This document shows positions 38,170-47,370 of a DNA stretch of 64,000 nt, piece after piece (position 1 is the first letter of the stretch; each line of letters begins with the position of its first letter). The stretch is from NCBI RefSeq assembly GCF_031769195.1, contig NZ_JAVHNP010000002.1, positions 496,001 through 560,000 on the forward strand. Direction: 5' to 3'. The DNA comes from Vreelandella sp031769195. GTDB taxonomy: Bacteria > Pseudomonadota > Gammaproteobacteria > Pseudomonadales > Halomonadaceae. The notes below the pieces were generated by a model, which ran no database searches, was not told where the DNA came from, and worked only from the letters and a program-made list of their open reading frames with translations. A program made the translations under genes and the position numbers.

Positions 38170-38559
38170 ATGCAATTAACGTTTGTAGCAAAACCCACAG
38201 CCCCGATCACTATCAACATAGATGGCACCACTGTAAATGGTTTTGATCTGTCGCAATTCCCCGTAGGCGCGACATTTATGGGTAATGACGACACAGATGC
38301 AGCCGGCATACATCACGTCAAACGTACTGATGATAAATTTTTTGTAACTCTTGCTCAGCGTGTTAGCGCTTACGAGTGTCAACCCAAAAATAATAGTCAT
38401 GACTGGGAGGATACCGGCGATTGGATCGACGCCGCCGACTACGACCCTGATCGCTGCTACATAGTCGCTAAGTCCGCCCCCCAGGGTGCCGAGTACGTTA
38501 AGCGTGAAAACGGTTGGACGGTCACACTTCTGGAAATGGAAGAGGAGGAATTAGTATGA
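38170..38559 (+). CDS. Hypothetical fibre-associated protein
   Basis: A 129-residue protein two bases after the fibre stop. VAKPTAPITINIDGTTVNGFDLSQFPVGATF looks beta-rich, and the acidic C-terminus (LLEMEEEELV) overlaps the next start. The ATG is preceded by GGAG. Likely a fibre tip partner or assembly protein. Confidence 0.6.
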   Translation: MQLTFVAKPTAPITINIDGTTVNGFDLSQFPVGATFMGNDDTDAAGIHHVKRTDDKFFVTLAQRVSAYECQPKNNSHDWEDTGDWIDAADYDPDRCYIVAKSAPQGAEYVKRENGWTVTLLEMEEEELV

Positions 38560-38999
38560 CGCAACCATGGTTTACCCCGCCCAAAGCCCCAGCAGAGATG
38601 CTGGCAGATGCCCAAAAGGCAAAAATTAACGAAATCAACGACGCGTACATAGCTGCTGCGACACCGTTAATCCGCGAATATCCACAGATTGAACAACAGA
38701 GTTGGTCAGAGCAAATCCGAGAAGCCCGAACTTATTTGGCGTGGGCAGAAAATCCGCAAGGAGATCGCCCAGACACGCCTGTACTAGATAATATTTTGCT
38801 AGGAAGAAACGGAAAAGATGGCACTGAGACGCTGCAAGAGTTATGCGAGGCAGTAGTTAATAACGCCGAGAAATTTACTCAATTTCAGCAGCTAACAGGA
38901 CGGCGTCACAGACTTGTAAAGATGGTAAAAAATGCAAGCCAAAAAAGCGTAGTTGATCACGTTAGCTGGGCTGACGATGACAACTACGACTTTATTTAG
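38556..38999 (+). CDS. Tail fibre assembly chaperone (DUF4376-like)
   Basis: A 147-residue protein. QSWSEQIREARTYLAWAENPQGDRPDTPVLDNILLGR and ETLQELCEAVVNNAEKFTQFQQLTGRRHRLVKMV match the DUF4376 fibre-chaperone family, and the N-terminal WFTPPKAPAEMLADAQKAKINEINDAYIA fits phage tail assembly proteins. The 3' end overlaps the convergent cold-shock gene by 4 bp. Confidence 0.78.
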   Translation: MTQPWFTPPKAPAEMLADAQKAKINEINDAYIAAATPLIREYPQIEQQSWSEQIREARTYLAWAENPQGDRPDTPVLDNILLGRNGKDGTETLQELCEAVVNNAEKFTQFQQLTGRRHRLVKMVKNASQKSVVDHVSWADDDNYDFI

Positions 39000-39658
39000 A
39001 ACATGCTAAAAAATAAGATCATCAGCACTATAAATATCAATATGGGCATTATGCTGAATTTTGGCTGGTATATTAAGTCTTCGGTTCTTGAGTTATTAAT
39101 TACTTCAAGGCTGTCGTGAAGATCTTGTTTTGCAGCTTTAATTTCTTTCAAATCGCTAGAGTATTGAACCTTTCTGGCTAGAGCAGGAATGGCAGAAAAG
39201 CAATGTATAGTGAACTTATACCCGCCATAATTGCCACTTGACGAAGCTTGAGACCCAGTTCTGGTGTCTCGCTTGTAAATGAGAACTGCATTGTATCCGG
39301 CTTTTTTTGCCTGATGCCTGATATGGGATTGTGCTTCGTTTGGATCTCGCGACTCTGCGTAAATAGGATTGCCTTTGTAAGCTATCTCAATATCCTTGCC
39401 ATAGTTGTTATGTCTGAATACATGGAAGTCGCGGGTATCTACCAGTATTTTCTCGACATCTTTTAGAAGAGTTATTTTTTTTGCTGACAAGCCCTTTGGA
39501 GTAGGCACGTCATCAAAAGAAACTCTTTGTCCGCTAGACGGATTATGTGATTTGCGTACAAGGTCGTTACTATGAAAAAAGTAACTTTCTCCCTGCTCAG
39601 ATTCGATAAATCCATATTTCTTGTCATTTGAGTATGACTTGATTGTCCCTGTTAGCAT
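38996..39658 (-). CDS. Cold-shock-domain protein with C-terminal membrane anchor (moron)
   Basis: A 220-residue protein antisense to the late operon. Residues 1-65 are a cold-shock domain: GTIKSYSNDKKYGFIESEQGESYFFHSNDLV holds the RNP1-like KYGFI and RNP2-like YFFH nucleic-acid motifs. The middle domain (KILVDTRDFHVFRHNNYGKDIEIAYKGNPIYAESRDP) is unrecognised, and the last 20 residues are one hydrophobic helix (IMPILIFIVLMILFFSMF). AT-rich and self-contained, it is probably expressed in the lysogen. A membrane-tethered RNA/DNA binder is unusual. ATG preferred over an upstream GTG. Confidence 0.75.
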   Translation of the reverse strand: MLTGTIKSYSNDKKYGFIESEQGESYFFHSNDLVRKSHNPSSGQRVSFDDVPTPKGLSAKKITLLKDVEKILVDTRDFHVFRHNNYGKDIEIAYKGNPIYAESRDPNEAQSHIRHQAKKAGYNAVLIYKRDTRTGSQASSSGNYGGYKFTIHCFSAIPALARKVQYSSDLKEIKAAKQDLHDSLEVINNSRTEDLIYQPKFSIMPILIFIVLMILFFSMF

Positions 39659-39750
39659 CCCTGGCTTCACCCCCTGTTTTTTTATAGCCGTTGTTTTTTA
39701 TCACTATTCGCTAATTAAGTGAAGCTGCAGCCGACATTTAATGAGGTTTC

Positions 39751-41376
39751 ATGAAAATCCAACATAGTGCCTTTGGTGGCGAGCTGCCGATACTTAACGC
39801 TCGGCTATTGCCAGAAAACAACGCGCAGTGGGCACGTAATGTCTACCTGAAACGGGGAACCCTCAAGCCCGAACGTGCACCGCTCACCGTTGAGTCGCTT
39901 AGCGTGGTGGCGAATCCTTCAACGCTTTACCGCTACCCCAGTGGCAATGATGGGCAAGGCTTCTGGTTGACGTGGGGCATGGGGCGTAACGTTCACGTGG
40001 TGAAGTCGCCGCTCGCGAATGACGACTTTTCACGCGTGTACTGGACCGGTGACGGCCCACCTAAAATGGGCGGTATCAGCGATATTACGAGTGGCACGCC
40101 GCCGTACCCAGGTAATAGCTACCGCTTGGGCATTCCTGCGCCGACGAGTGCACCGTCAGCAACAGCCCCTAGTGGGCGGACACCAATCGGCGAACGCCCA
40201 CCGACGACGCTGGAAACCTCGTATGTGGTCACGCTGATCTCTCGCTTTGGTGAAGAGGGGCCGCCCAGCGCGCCCAGCAATATCATTGAACGGTGGGATA
40301 TGGTCATTGGCGCGCCTACGGGCGGCGAGGTGCAGCTGGCATTACCTAGCGTGCCCAGTGGCAGCCATGACATTGTGACCAAGCGCATTTACCGCGCCGA
40401 GTCGAATGACATCTATCAATACGTAGCCGATGTAAACGCATCCACCAGTGAATACGTTGATAGCTACACCAGCGCACAACTTGGCCGCGCATTGCCGTCG
40501 GTGGAGTGGGATATGCCCGATCCCAGACTTCAAGGATTAACCGCACTCCCGGGCGGCATACTGGCCGGTTTCTTTGAAAACACGTTGTGCTTCAGTGAAG
40601 CGTACTTGCCACACGCTTGGCCAGTGGCTTACCAGCTAGCTTTCAAAGACAACATCGTTGCCATTGGCGCCACGTCGTCAGGACTCATCGTGGCGACACA
40701 GGGGCAGCCTTACCTTGTTAGCGGTGCCAGTCCTGAAGCTATGTCGCCTATGCAGCTAGATGTTGACCAGCCGTGTATATCAGCACGGTCGCTAGTGGAT
40801 ATGGGCGAGTACGTTATTTACGCAGGCCACGAGGGGCTAGTCGCTGCTGGTGGTCGTGATGCCCGCGTGGTGACTGCCGAGGTGTTTACAAAGGACCAGT
40901 GGCAAGCGCTGAACCCCCGCACGATGCACGCCTATCGTTACGATGGCCGTTACTTGGCGTTTTACAGTGGCGGCTGCGTGGTGTTTACGCCCGGTGAAGG
41001 CGTCGAGTTCTTGGATATTAATGCCAGCGGCGGCTATCACGACATTGCAGCGAGTACGCTCTACTTGATCCAGAACAGCGCTATTAAGGCGTGGGGGCAA
41101 GGAGGGGCGATGACGTACACCTGGCGCTCTCGCTTGCACGAAGTACCCCCAGGCAGTGCAGGCTTTACTTGCGGCAAGTTGATTGCCTCCCATTACCCCG
41201 TTCGCCTCATCATTCGCGCAGACGGCAACCAAGTGCTGGATACCCAAGTTCCCAATTCGGGTATGTTCCGACTCCCAGCGGGCTACACGTTGTGCCGCGA
41301 CTGGGAAATTGAGATCCAAAGCAGCAATGAAGTGCAATCCATCCAGATCGCGACCTCTCCCAGCGAATTGATTTAA
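39751..41376 (+). CDS. Virion protein, probable tail hub/stabilisation protein
   Basis: A 541-residue protein. The N-terminus MKIQHSAFGGELPILNARLLPENNAQWARNVYLKRGTLKP and repeated strand units (DNIVAIGATSSGLIVATQGQPYLVSG; YVIYAGHEGLVAAGGRDARVV; YRYDGRYLAFYSGGCVVFTPGEG) suggest a beta-propeller-like structural protein as found beside podovirus tail genes. GAGG precedes the ATG. It starts a new late unit just after the antisense moron. Confidence 0.68.
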   Translation: MKIQHSAFGGELPILNARLLPENNAQWARNVYLKRGTLKPERAPLTVESLSVVANPSTLYRYPSGNDGQGFWLTWGMGRNVHVVKSPLANDDFSRVYWTGDGPPKMGGISDITSGTPPYPGNSYRLGIPAPTSAPSATAPSGRTPIGERPPTTLETSYVVTLISRFGEEGPPSAPSNIIERWDMVIGAPTGGEVQLALPSVPSGSHDIVTKRIYRAESNDIYQYVADVNASTSEYVDSYTSAQLGRALPSVEWDMPDPRLQGLTALPGGILAGFFENTLCFSEAYLPHAWPVAYQLAFKDNIVAIGATSSGLIVATQGQPYLVSGASPEAMSPMQLDVDQPCISARSLVDMGEYVIYAGHEGLVAAGGRDARVVTAEVFTKDQWQALNPRTMHAYRYDGRYLAFYSGGCVVFTPGEGVEFLDINASGGYHDIAASTLYLIQNSAIKAWGQGGAMTYTWRSRLHEVPPGSAGFTCGKLIASHYPVRLIIRADGNQVLDTQVPNSGMFRLPAGYTLCRDWEIEIQSSNEVQSIQIATSPSELI

Positions 41377-41388
41377 CCCTGTCAGGCT

Positions 41389-41400
41389 CACCGTGAGGTG
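41389..41400 (+). promoter_or_regulatory. GTGA-loop hairpin at the tail-tip gene start
   Basis: CACC-GTGA-GGTG contains the ribosome site and ends three bases before the ATG at 41404. Confidence 0.7.
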
Positions 41401-41403
41401 CCC

Positions 41404-44400
41404 ATGAACCGACGCCGTCGGACACTGCCGCCTGTGCCGCCCAAGGCACCGAGCGAGTTACGCCCCCTGATTGCCGCCATGACCGAGATTCTGGAAACCG
41501 GCGAAGGCGTGCGGGGTGATCCGCTAGACCGCAAGGTCACGTTGCGTGACCTGTTAGATAGTGGCATTGGTCGTTTAAAACCCGGCATGCGACCAGGTCA
41601 AGATGGAAACCTTGATTCCGGAGCACTGCCGCCAGCGCCGGATTTAAGCATACCGCCAGCCCCTGCCAACTTTGACGCCCAGGGCGGCTTCTACGGCATG
41701 ATCAACTTGAGCTGGACGATTCCCGGCCAGCAATATCGCAATCATGCGTATACCAATATTTTCCGTAGCGAAGAGGACAACTTTGCTAATGCGGAGGTAA
41801 TTGGGCGTGAAGCGGGTGGTTTCTATACCGATTACGTGCGCGATGATGCAGTAGATCCAGACGACCCGACCAAGCTCAAGGGTTACTACTACTGGATCAC
41901 GTTCACATCAGTAGCCGACATTGAGGGCCCACCGAATAGCCCAAACGGTACCTATGCAGCGCCGCTGGCAGACGTAGGCTACGTACTTGAGCTGCTGACC
42001 GGCGAGATTGATGCGGGCGTTTTGGCTCAGGCGCTACGTGAAGAAATTGAAAAGATACCGGCGCTTGAAACCAATATTGAGCGGCTTGACCCCATTGAAA
42101 CTGCTATTGAGCGCATCCCGGCTATCGAATCGGAATTGCGGGGGCCTGAGTCGTTGGATGGTTCGGTGGCCAACCGTTTAGCTGATGAGCGCGAAGCGCG
42201 GCTTGCGGGTCTCGATAACGAGCGAACAGAGCGTATCGATGGATTGTTAGCGGAAGCACAGGCGCGTCATCAAGCTATTCAGCTAGAGGTCGGTAATCGT
42301 GAAACGGCTATCTCTCAGGCTGTTGAACAGCTTGAGCTTGAGGACAGTCTGCTAGCGTTACAGCAGAACGTGATTGCCGCCGCCTACGATGCCAACGCCG
42401 CGTCTATCTACTCGATGGCTCAGGTGCGCATTAACGACAGCGAGGTGTTCGCGGCACAGATCGACCAGCTCTTTGGCAGCGTGTCTGACAATGAAGCACT
42501 AATCCTTCAGCAGCGACAAATTCAGATAGACCAATATAGCTCGCTGGCGACACAAGTTGGCATTTTATCCGCACGCCTCGACACAAGGCCTTCACTCAAT
42601 TCGGGATTCGAGCCAGGCGCGGACTTTGACGCTTGGAATGCTACGAGCGGCAGTGCTATTACTCCAGCAACGGGTGATGTTTACAGCGGGTTGCAGTCAG
42701 CGTTAGTCACGTCGACCAGTAATAGCGCGAATCCAAACATAGGCGGTGTCCGGCGCGTTATTTCTCCGGAAACGGCAGTCGAGTTTGCTGGGCACGAGAT
42801 TCGTGTGGCGGTTTACGCTAAACAGCCTGCATCAAATGCGGCATCTGAATTTGCGTTGGCCTACCAGGTAGCAGGCCAGTCAACGCAGTGGCACCGCTTT
42901 ACGCCAACCGACCAATGGGCGTTTTATGATGTTGTCGTTGATGTTCCCGAAGGCTCTGGAGGGGTAGAGCATGCGGTTGCCATTTGGGGCAGTACGTCGG
43001 GTGGCGGTAACGGCGTGGACGTTGACCGCCTATTGGTCACGTTCGCGGAAACCGACATTCCTGAAGTCACTGCTGCGATTGAACAAATTCAGCAAGCGCT
43101 CGTTGACCAGCAACAGGCGGTAGCACAGGAACTTACCGGTTTTGAGTCACAGCTTGCGAGCAATTCTGCCGCTATAGAGGGCGAGATTACTGCTCGTTCG
43201 ACCCAATACGATGCGCTCGCCAGTGATTTACAAACATTAACAGCACAAACGCAAGACAACGCCGCTGATATTGCTGCTGAACGCACGGCATGGACGACTG
43301 CAGTCGATGCGGTGGCGGAAGATGTTGTGGATTTATGGGCGAGCGTTGGGGATAACGAAGCCAGGGTAACAGAGGAGTCTCGCGTTCGTGCCACGGAGGA
43401 CGATTTACTGGCAGCGGTTCAGCGCGTTATTTCCGCGTCGCGGGGCACTGCCGCTGCGACGTTTTACAGCCTGGACGAGGTGCGGGTTTCAGATAGTAAA
43501 GCGACGGCGCTACGTATCGACGGCGTTGAGGTGCGGCTGGAAGATGCGATGGCTGTGGTCGAGCAGGAGCAAAACTTACTCGCGTCGCAAAATCAAGCGT
43601 TGGCCTCCCGCGTTGATACGATCTCTGCAGCTCTAAACGGTGATTTTTCGACGGTTCGGCAAACACTCACTACTGAAGTGACGCGCCTGGATGGGCGCGT
43701 GGACGCTCAAGCACAGCTGCTGACAGCGGTGCAGTCGGACATTAACGGCCAGCTCGCAACGGTGCAGCAGAACTTCAACACTGAAGTAAGTCGTATTGAT
43801 GATGACTTGAACGCTAACGCTCAAGCAATCACTGACGTTCAAAGCGCTACCGACGACGCACTAGCAGGGGTGCAACAAGATTTTAACTCCGAAATAGACC
43901 GTGTGGATGGGCGAATCAACACGACCGCGCAGGCCGTCACAGAGGTGCGTTCCGAACTGAAAGGTGATGTGGCTGGCGTACAACAAAACCTCAATACCCA
44001 GGTTAGCCGCCTAGATGGTCGTATTAACAGCACGGCCCAGTCTCTCAACACCGTTCAGTCTCAGTTGTCGGGCAATATTTCAACGGTTCAGCAGAACCTC
44101 ACGACCAGCGTTAGTCGCATTGACGATGAACTTGACGCTAATGCTCGCGCTATTACCGATGTGCAAGCGGCGGCTGATGATGCCCTTGCAGGCGTCCAGC
44201 AAGACTTCAACTCGGAGATCAGCAGAGTCGATGGGCGGATCAATGCCAACGCCAATGCAATCACCGAGGCGCGAACGGATTTAGGGAGTGACATAGCCGG
44301 GGTGCAGCAAAGCCTCACTACCAACGTGTCACGAATTAACGGGGAGCTTCAAAATAACGCTCAGGCCATTACCACGGTACAGTCGCAACTCGGTGGGCAA

Positions 44401-46098
44401 ATCTCGACGGTACAGCAAAATCTAAGCAGTGAAATAAGGCGTGTGGATGGTGAGATAGAAGCGACGGCCCAGCTTGTTCAGAGTGTTCAAACTGACTTGG
44501 GAAGCGGCCTAAACGCGGTAGAGATTAAGGCAGTGACGAACGCGGGCGGCATTCTATCCAATGGCCAATTTGGCACGGGCGATCTGGCGGGATGGGGCAA
44601 CACATGGGTCGGTGTGAGTGTCATTGAAGCAAATCCCGACGGCGGCAGTAGCGCTGTGCGCGGCGCGCCGACTAAGCACATTGCTCGGTGGGCTGATTCT
44701 AGCTGGGGAAGCGACCAGTACATGCGAGGCGAGCGCTTTGCAGCCACGGCTGGCGAAACCTATACGTTCCAGTTTGCCTTCGCGTCCGGTGGAGGTGTGC
44801 GTGATATTGCGCTTGATCTGCGCGTGGGCTGGGTAGCTGCTGACGGCTCAGTATCCTATCGCACGGTTCACGCTCAGCGCGTTACCTCGACAGGATGGAG
44901 TAAAACGCCATTATTGAGTGCGGTAGCACCCAGTGAAACAGTCGAAGCGTGGGTTTATTTTCGTCGCTCTGCTGGCGGTGTGGGCACGCTATACCTTGCT
45001 GATGTACAGGCGCGTCGCACAGACATGGTCGCCGGTGCCCTCTATACCGCTCAAGTGCAGAGCGGCGGCCTGATTGGCGGCTTTGGTGTCTACAACGATG
45101 GGACTGTGGTTGAGGCGGGTTTCGATGTTGACCGCTTTTGGTTAGGACGCACCAACAGCAACAAGCGTAAGCCATTCGTTATGGATGGCGATGTTGTTTA
45201 TATGAACAACGCCATGATTCGTAACGGCTCGATTCAGGAGGGCCAGCTTGGGCCCATTACGATAGGCAAATTTTTCCTCAACGATGGCACCCCGGTAACC
45301 ACCGCAGGCGGCTTGATTCGTGCTGACGCTATCGACGTTGATAATTTGAGCGTGGCTGAAGCGGCGCGTTTTTATGCCGACGTGCAATCGGGGAATTACA
45401 TTCCGGGGCAGAGCGGCTGGCGGATTCGACAAAATGGCAGCGTGGAGTTTAACCAGGGGCAGTTTAATGGGACGGTCAACGTTGGCAGCGTTTCTGGGTT
45501 GGGCAGCTTGGCAACCCAAAACAGTCTTAGTTATTCGTCGTTAACGGGTTCCAAACCACCGACCAATGCAGATAAAACGGCAGATAACACTGCCGCGGAT
45601 ACCTCGTCTGTTGCCGGTACATCCGCTAGTACCGTGCGCGACCGTGCCAATGCAGGTAATGATGCAAACAATCGAGTTAACAACTGGACCAGGCCTTCTT
45701 CGACGCTGATTGATGGCAATAAGATATTCACCGGGGATGCTTACGTCGATACGTTAGTGATCAAGGGGAATGCCGTCACGATCCCGGAATCTGTTGCCGC
45801 TGGTAGTGCTATCCGCATGGATGGACGCGAGATACTGTCATGTGACATAGCGGCTTACGGCGCTAACGTTATGGTGATGGCGTCATTCAGCGTATTAGGC
45901 ACAAACGACTCTATATCCACCGTTCAAATACTCCGCAACGGCGATGTTGTACTTCAACGCTCTGTACAAGGTCGCTTCTTTTCGATTGCTGGCCACGTTG
46001 GGGCCACGTCTGGGGGAGTAGATACTTTTTCAATGCGCGCTTGGGGCACAGGCGATGCCGCTGGCCGCTCTTTGGGCTTATTAGCAACGAGGCGCTAA
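41404..46098 (+). CDS. J-like central tail fibre/host-specificity protein
   Basis: A 1,564-residue structural protein. A fibronectin-like domain (~75-185: NLSWTIPGQQYRNHAYTNIFRSEEDNF) is followed by helical segments (~200-330), a jelly-roll module (~395-545: DFDAWNATSGSAITPATGDVYSG), coiled coil, eight 36-residue repeats (~750-1037), a second jelly-roll (GILSNGQFGTGDLAGWGN), and the DUF1983/lambda J-type C-terminus (GGFGVYNDGTVVEAGFDVDRFWLG; AMIRNGSIQEGQLG). It likely projects from the tail and binds the receptor. Confidence 0.85.
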   Translation: MNRRRRTLPPVPPKAPSELRPLIAAMTEILETGEGVRGDPLDRKVTLRDLLDSGIGRLKPGMRPGQDGNLDSGALPPAPDLSIPPAPANFDAQGGFYGMINLSWTIPGQQYRNHAYTNIFRSEEDNFANAEVIGREAGGFYTDYVRDDAVDPDDPTKLKGYYYWITFTSVADIEGPPNSPNGTYAAPLADVGYVLELLTGEIDAGVLAQALREEIEKIPALETNIERLDPIETAIERIPAIESELRGPESLDGSVANRLADEREARLAGLDNERTERIDGLLAEAQARHQAIQLEVGNRETAISQAVEQLELEDSLLALQQNVIAAAYDANAASIYSMAQVRINDSEVFAAQIDQLFGSVSDNEALILQQRQIQIDQYSSLATQVGILSARLDTRPSLNSGFEPGADFDAWNATSGSAITPATGDVYSGLQSALVTSTSNSANPNIGGVRRVISPETAVEFAGHEIRVAVYAKQPASNAASEFALAYQVAGQSTQWHRFTPTDQWAFYDVVVDVPEGSGGVEHAVAIWGSTSGGGNGVDVDRLLVTFAETDIPEVTAAIEQIQQALVDQQQAVAQELTGFESQLASNSAAIEGEITARSTQYDALASDLQTLTAQTQDNAADIAAERTAWTTAVDAVAEDVVDLWASVGDNEARVTEESRVRATEDDLLAAVQRVISASRGTAAATFYSLDEVRVSDSKATALRIDGVEVRLEDAMAVVEQEQNLLASQNQALASRVDTISAALNGDFSTVRQTLTTEVTRLDGRVDAQAQLLTAVQSDINGQLATVQQNFNTEVSRIDDDLNANAQAITDVQSATDDALAGVQQDFNSEIDRVDGRINTTAQAVTEVRSELKGDVAGVQQNLNTQVSRLDGRINSTAQSLNTVQSQLSGNISTVQQNLTTSVSRIDDELDANARAITDVQAAADDALAGVQQDFNSEISRVDGRINANANAITEARTDLGSDIAGVQQSLTTNVSRINGELQNNAQAITTVQSQLGGQISTVQQNLSSEIRRVDGEIEATAQLVQSVQTDLGSGLNAVEIKAVTNAGGILSNGQFGTGDLAGWGNTWVGVSVIEANPDGGSSAVRGAPTKHIARWADSSWGSDQYMRGERFAATAGETYTFQFAFASGGGVRDIALDLRVGWVAADGSVSYRTVHAQRVTSTGWSKTPLLSAVAPSETVEAWVYFRRSAGGVGTLYLADVQARRTDMVAGALYTAQVQSGGLIGGFGVYNDGTVVEAGFDVDRFWLGRTNSNKRKPFVMDGDVVYMNNAMIRNGSIQEGQLGPITIGKFFLNDGTPVTTAGGLIRADAIDVDNLSVAEAARFYADVQSGNYIPGQSGWRIRQNGSVEFNQGQFNGTVNVGSVSGLGSLATQNSLSYSSLTGSKPPTNADKTADNTAADTSSVAGTSASTVRDRANAGNDANNRVNNWTRPSSTLIDGNKIFTGDAYVDTLVIKGNAVTIPESVAAGSAIRMDGREILSCDIAAYGANVMVMASFSVLGTNDSISTVQILRNGDVVLQRSVQGRFFSIAGHVGATSGGVDTFSMRAWGTGDAAGRSLGLLATRR
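43651..44514 (+). repeat. Eight tandem 108-bp repeats (36-residue units)
   Basis: Exactly eight in-phase units of 36 residues in the tail-tip protein, each starting T/G-V-Q/R-Q-x-L/F and containing SR-x-D-x-x-x-x-A. They are diverged at DNA level but align without gaps. Confidence 0.9.
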
Positions 46099-46443
46099 AT
46101 GAACCATTACGCGATGGCCGATGACACTGGGCGTATTTTGCAAGTGGCCCAAACCTCATACACGTATGTATTAGCACAAGAAGGGGTGTCTGACACGACG
46201 CACTACCTAGAGAACGGCGAGATTCGACAAAAAAAAGCGCTGGCTATCGATATGTCGCTAGATGGGCTGATCGTTACCTTTGATGGCTTAGTGTACGGGC
46301 TGACAGTGACCACAAATGGCACGGAAACCAAAACAGACAATCAACCTTTAGTGATCGAGTACGATCTTCCAGGCACTTACAGTATTCGGTTTAGCGGCCA
46401 TGTTCGCTATCTGGATCACGAAATGGAGGTGACCGTTGGCTAA
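46099..46443 (+). CDS. Small tail-tip accessory protein
   Basis: A 114-residue beta-rich protein (YAMADDTGRILQVAQTSYTYVLAQEGVSD; FDGLVYGLTVTTNGTETKT; YDLPGTYSIRFSGHVRYLDHEMEV). It starts directly after the tail-tip stop and overlaps the next gene. Could cap or chaperone the central fibre. Not recognised. Confidence 0.6.
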   Translation: MNHYAMADDTGRILQVAQTSYTYVLAQEGVSDTTHYLENGEIRQKKALAIDMSLDGLIVTFDGLVYGLTVTTNGTETKTDNQPLVIEYDLPGTYSIRFSGHVRYLDHEMEVTVG

Positions 46444-46813
46444 CCTAAAAGCCTTTTTGCATACGACGCTAGAAGATGCTGTGCGGCACTACCTCAATAT
46501 GGTTGATCAGGAAGCAGAGAAGGCTCGGATGCGGCACTTGACCCCTGGCTCTGGTCAGTCGATGACCTACGAAGTTAAGCACCAAGAAGCCCTGGGAGGG
46601 GGTGGCCCGATGATCTCAGCAGAGGCCGAGGCATTGGGCAAGACGGTGCAGGAAGTTATCGACTCGGTGCTTGCGGCGCGTCAGCAGTGGCAAGTGCTAG
46701 GCGCTCAGATTGAAGCGGCGCGATTAAAAGCCAAGAAGGCTATCCGCGAAGCGCAGACCGCCGCTGAAATGCACCGCATCGCCAGCGAGCTACAAGACCA
46801 GTTCACGCCCTAA
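46436..46813 (+). CDS. Hypothetical helical virion protein
   Basis: A 125-residue helical protein beginning at TTG after a strong GGAGGT. MSAEAEALGKTVQEVIDSVLAARQQWQ and AARLKAKKAIREAQTAAEMHRIASELQ resemble phage tail assembly proteins with Ala-rich helices. Overlaps the upstream gene by 8 bp. Confidence 0.58.
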   Translation: MANLKAFLHTTLEDAVRHYLNMVDQEAEKARMRHLTPGSGQSMTYEVKHQEALGGGGPMISAEAEALGKTVQEVIDSVLAARQQWQVLGAQIEAARLKAKKAIREAQTAAEMHRIASELQDQFTP

Positions 46814-46841
46814 CCTGCTACAATATTCCTTTAATTTGCCC

Positions 46842-46853
46842 CACCGTGAGGTG
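46842..46853 (+). promoter_or_regulatory. GTGA-loop hairpin at the 46858 start
   Basis: CACC-GTGA-GGTG, the same stem and loop as at 41389, four bases before the ATG; it includes the only ribosome site. Confidence 0.7.
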
Positions 46854-46857
46854 CTGC

Positions 46858-47370
46858 ATGCCCCGCCAGAATGAAGCTACGTTTTTACGTGGCGTACTCC
46901 GCAATAACGAAGCGGCCGCGCAATTTTGCGAGATGCTGTTTCGTATATCTCAAACCCTTGACGACCTGATCGATAAAGATAACCCGGTTGCCGATACCAC
47001 GCTGATCCGCACGTTCTGGGAAGCGCTGATCGAGCTACCCGCTAACCCGTTTTACCGGGAGCATGAACCTTACCTACGCCCGCTTATGGCCAGTGCACTA
47101 CAAGACTGGCGTGATAGCGCGTGCCTGGAGCGCTCTGACAGCCGCCACTACAAAACCCTAGCCTTCGTGCTTCGCGACCAGTTAACCGCCGTGGTGACGC
47201 AGTGTGCCTATCTGGTCGGTGGCTATGAGTGGATGAACAAAGTCAGCTTATCGATTCGCGACCACTTCCATGAAGATGGCCTTGATGACTACTTGGCTGG
47301 ACTCGATCCCACGCAAGACGAAACGTATGAGCAAGATGTCGACGCATCGCTCAACGGGGGTGACCAGTGA
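46858..47370 (+). CDS. Hypothetical protein preceding the internal virion genes
   Basis: A 170-residue helical protein (NEATFLRGVLRNNEAAAQFCEMLFRISQTLDDLIDKDNP; RPLMASALQDWRDSACLERSD; AYLVGGYEWMNKVSLSIRDHFHEDGL). Proteins like this are found before internal-virion gene sets in podoviruses; role unknown. Ends in a GTGA overlap. Confidence 0.62.
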   Translation: MPRQNEATFLRGVLRNNEAAAQFCEMLFRISQTLDDLIDKDNPVADTTLIRTFWEALIELPANPFYREHEPYLRPLMASALQDWRDSACLERSDSRHYKTLAFVLRDQLTAVVTQCAYLVGGYEWMNKVSLSIRDHFHEDGLDDYLAGLDPTQDETYEQDVDASLNGGDQ

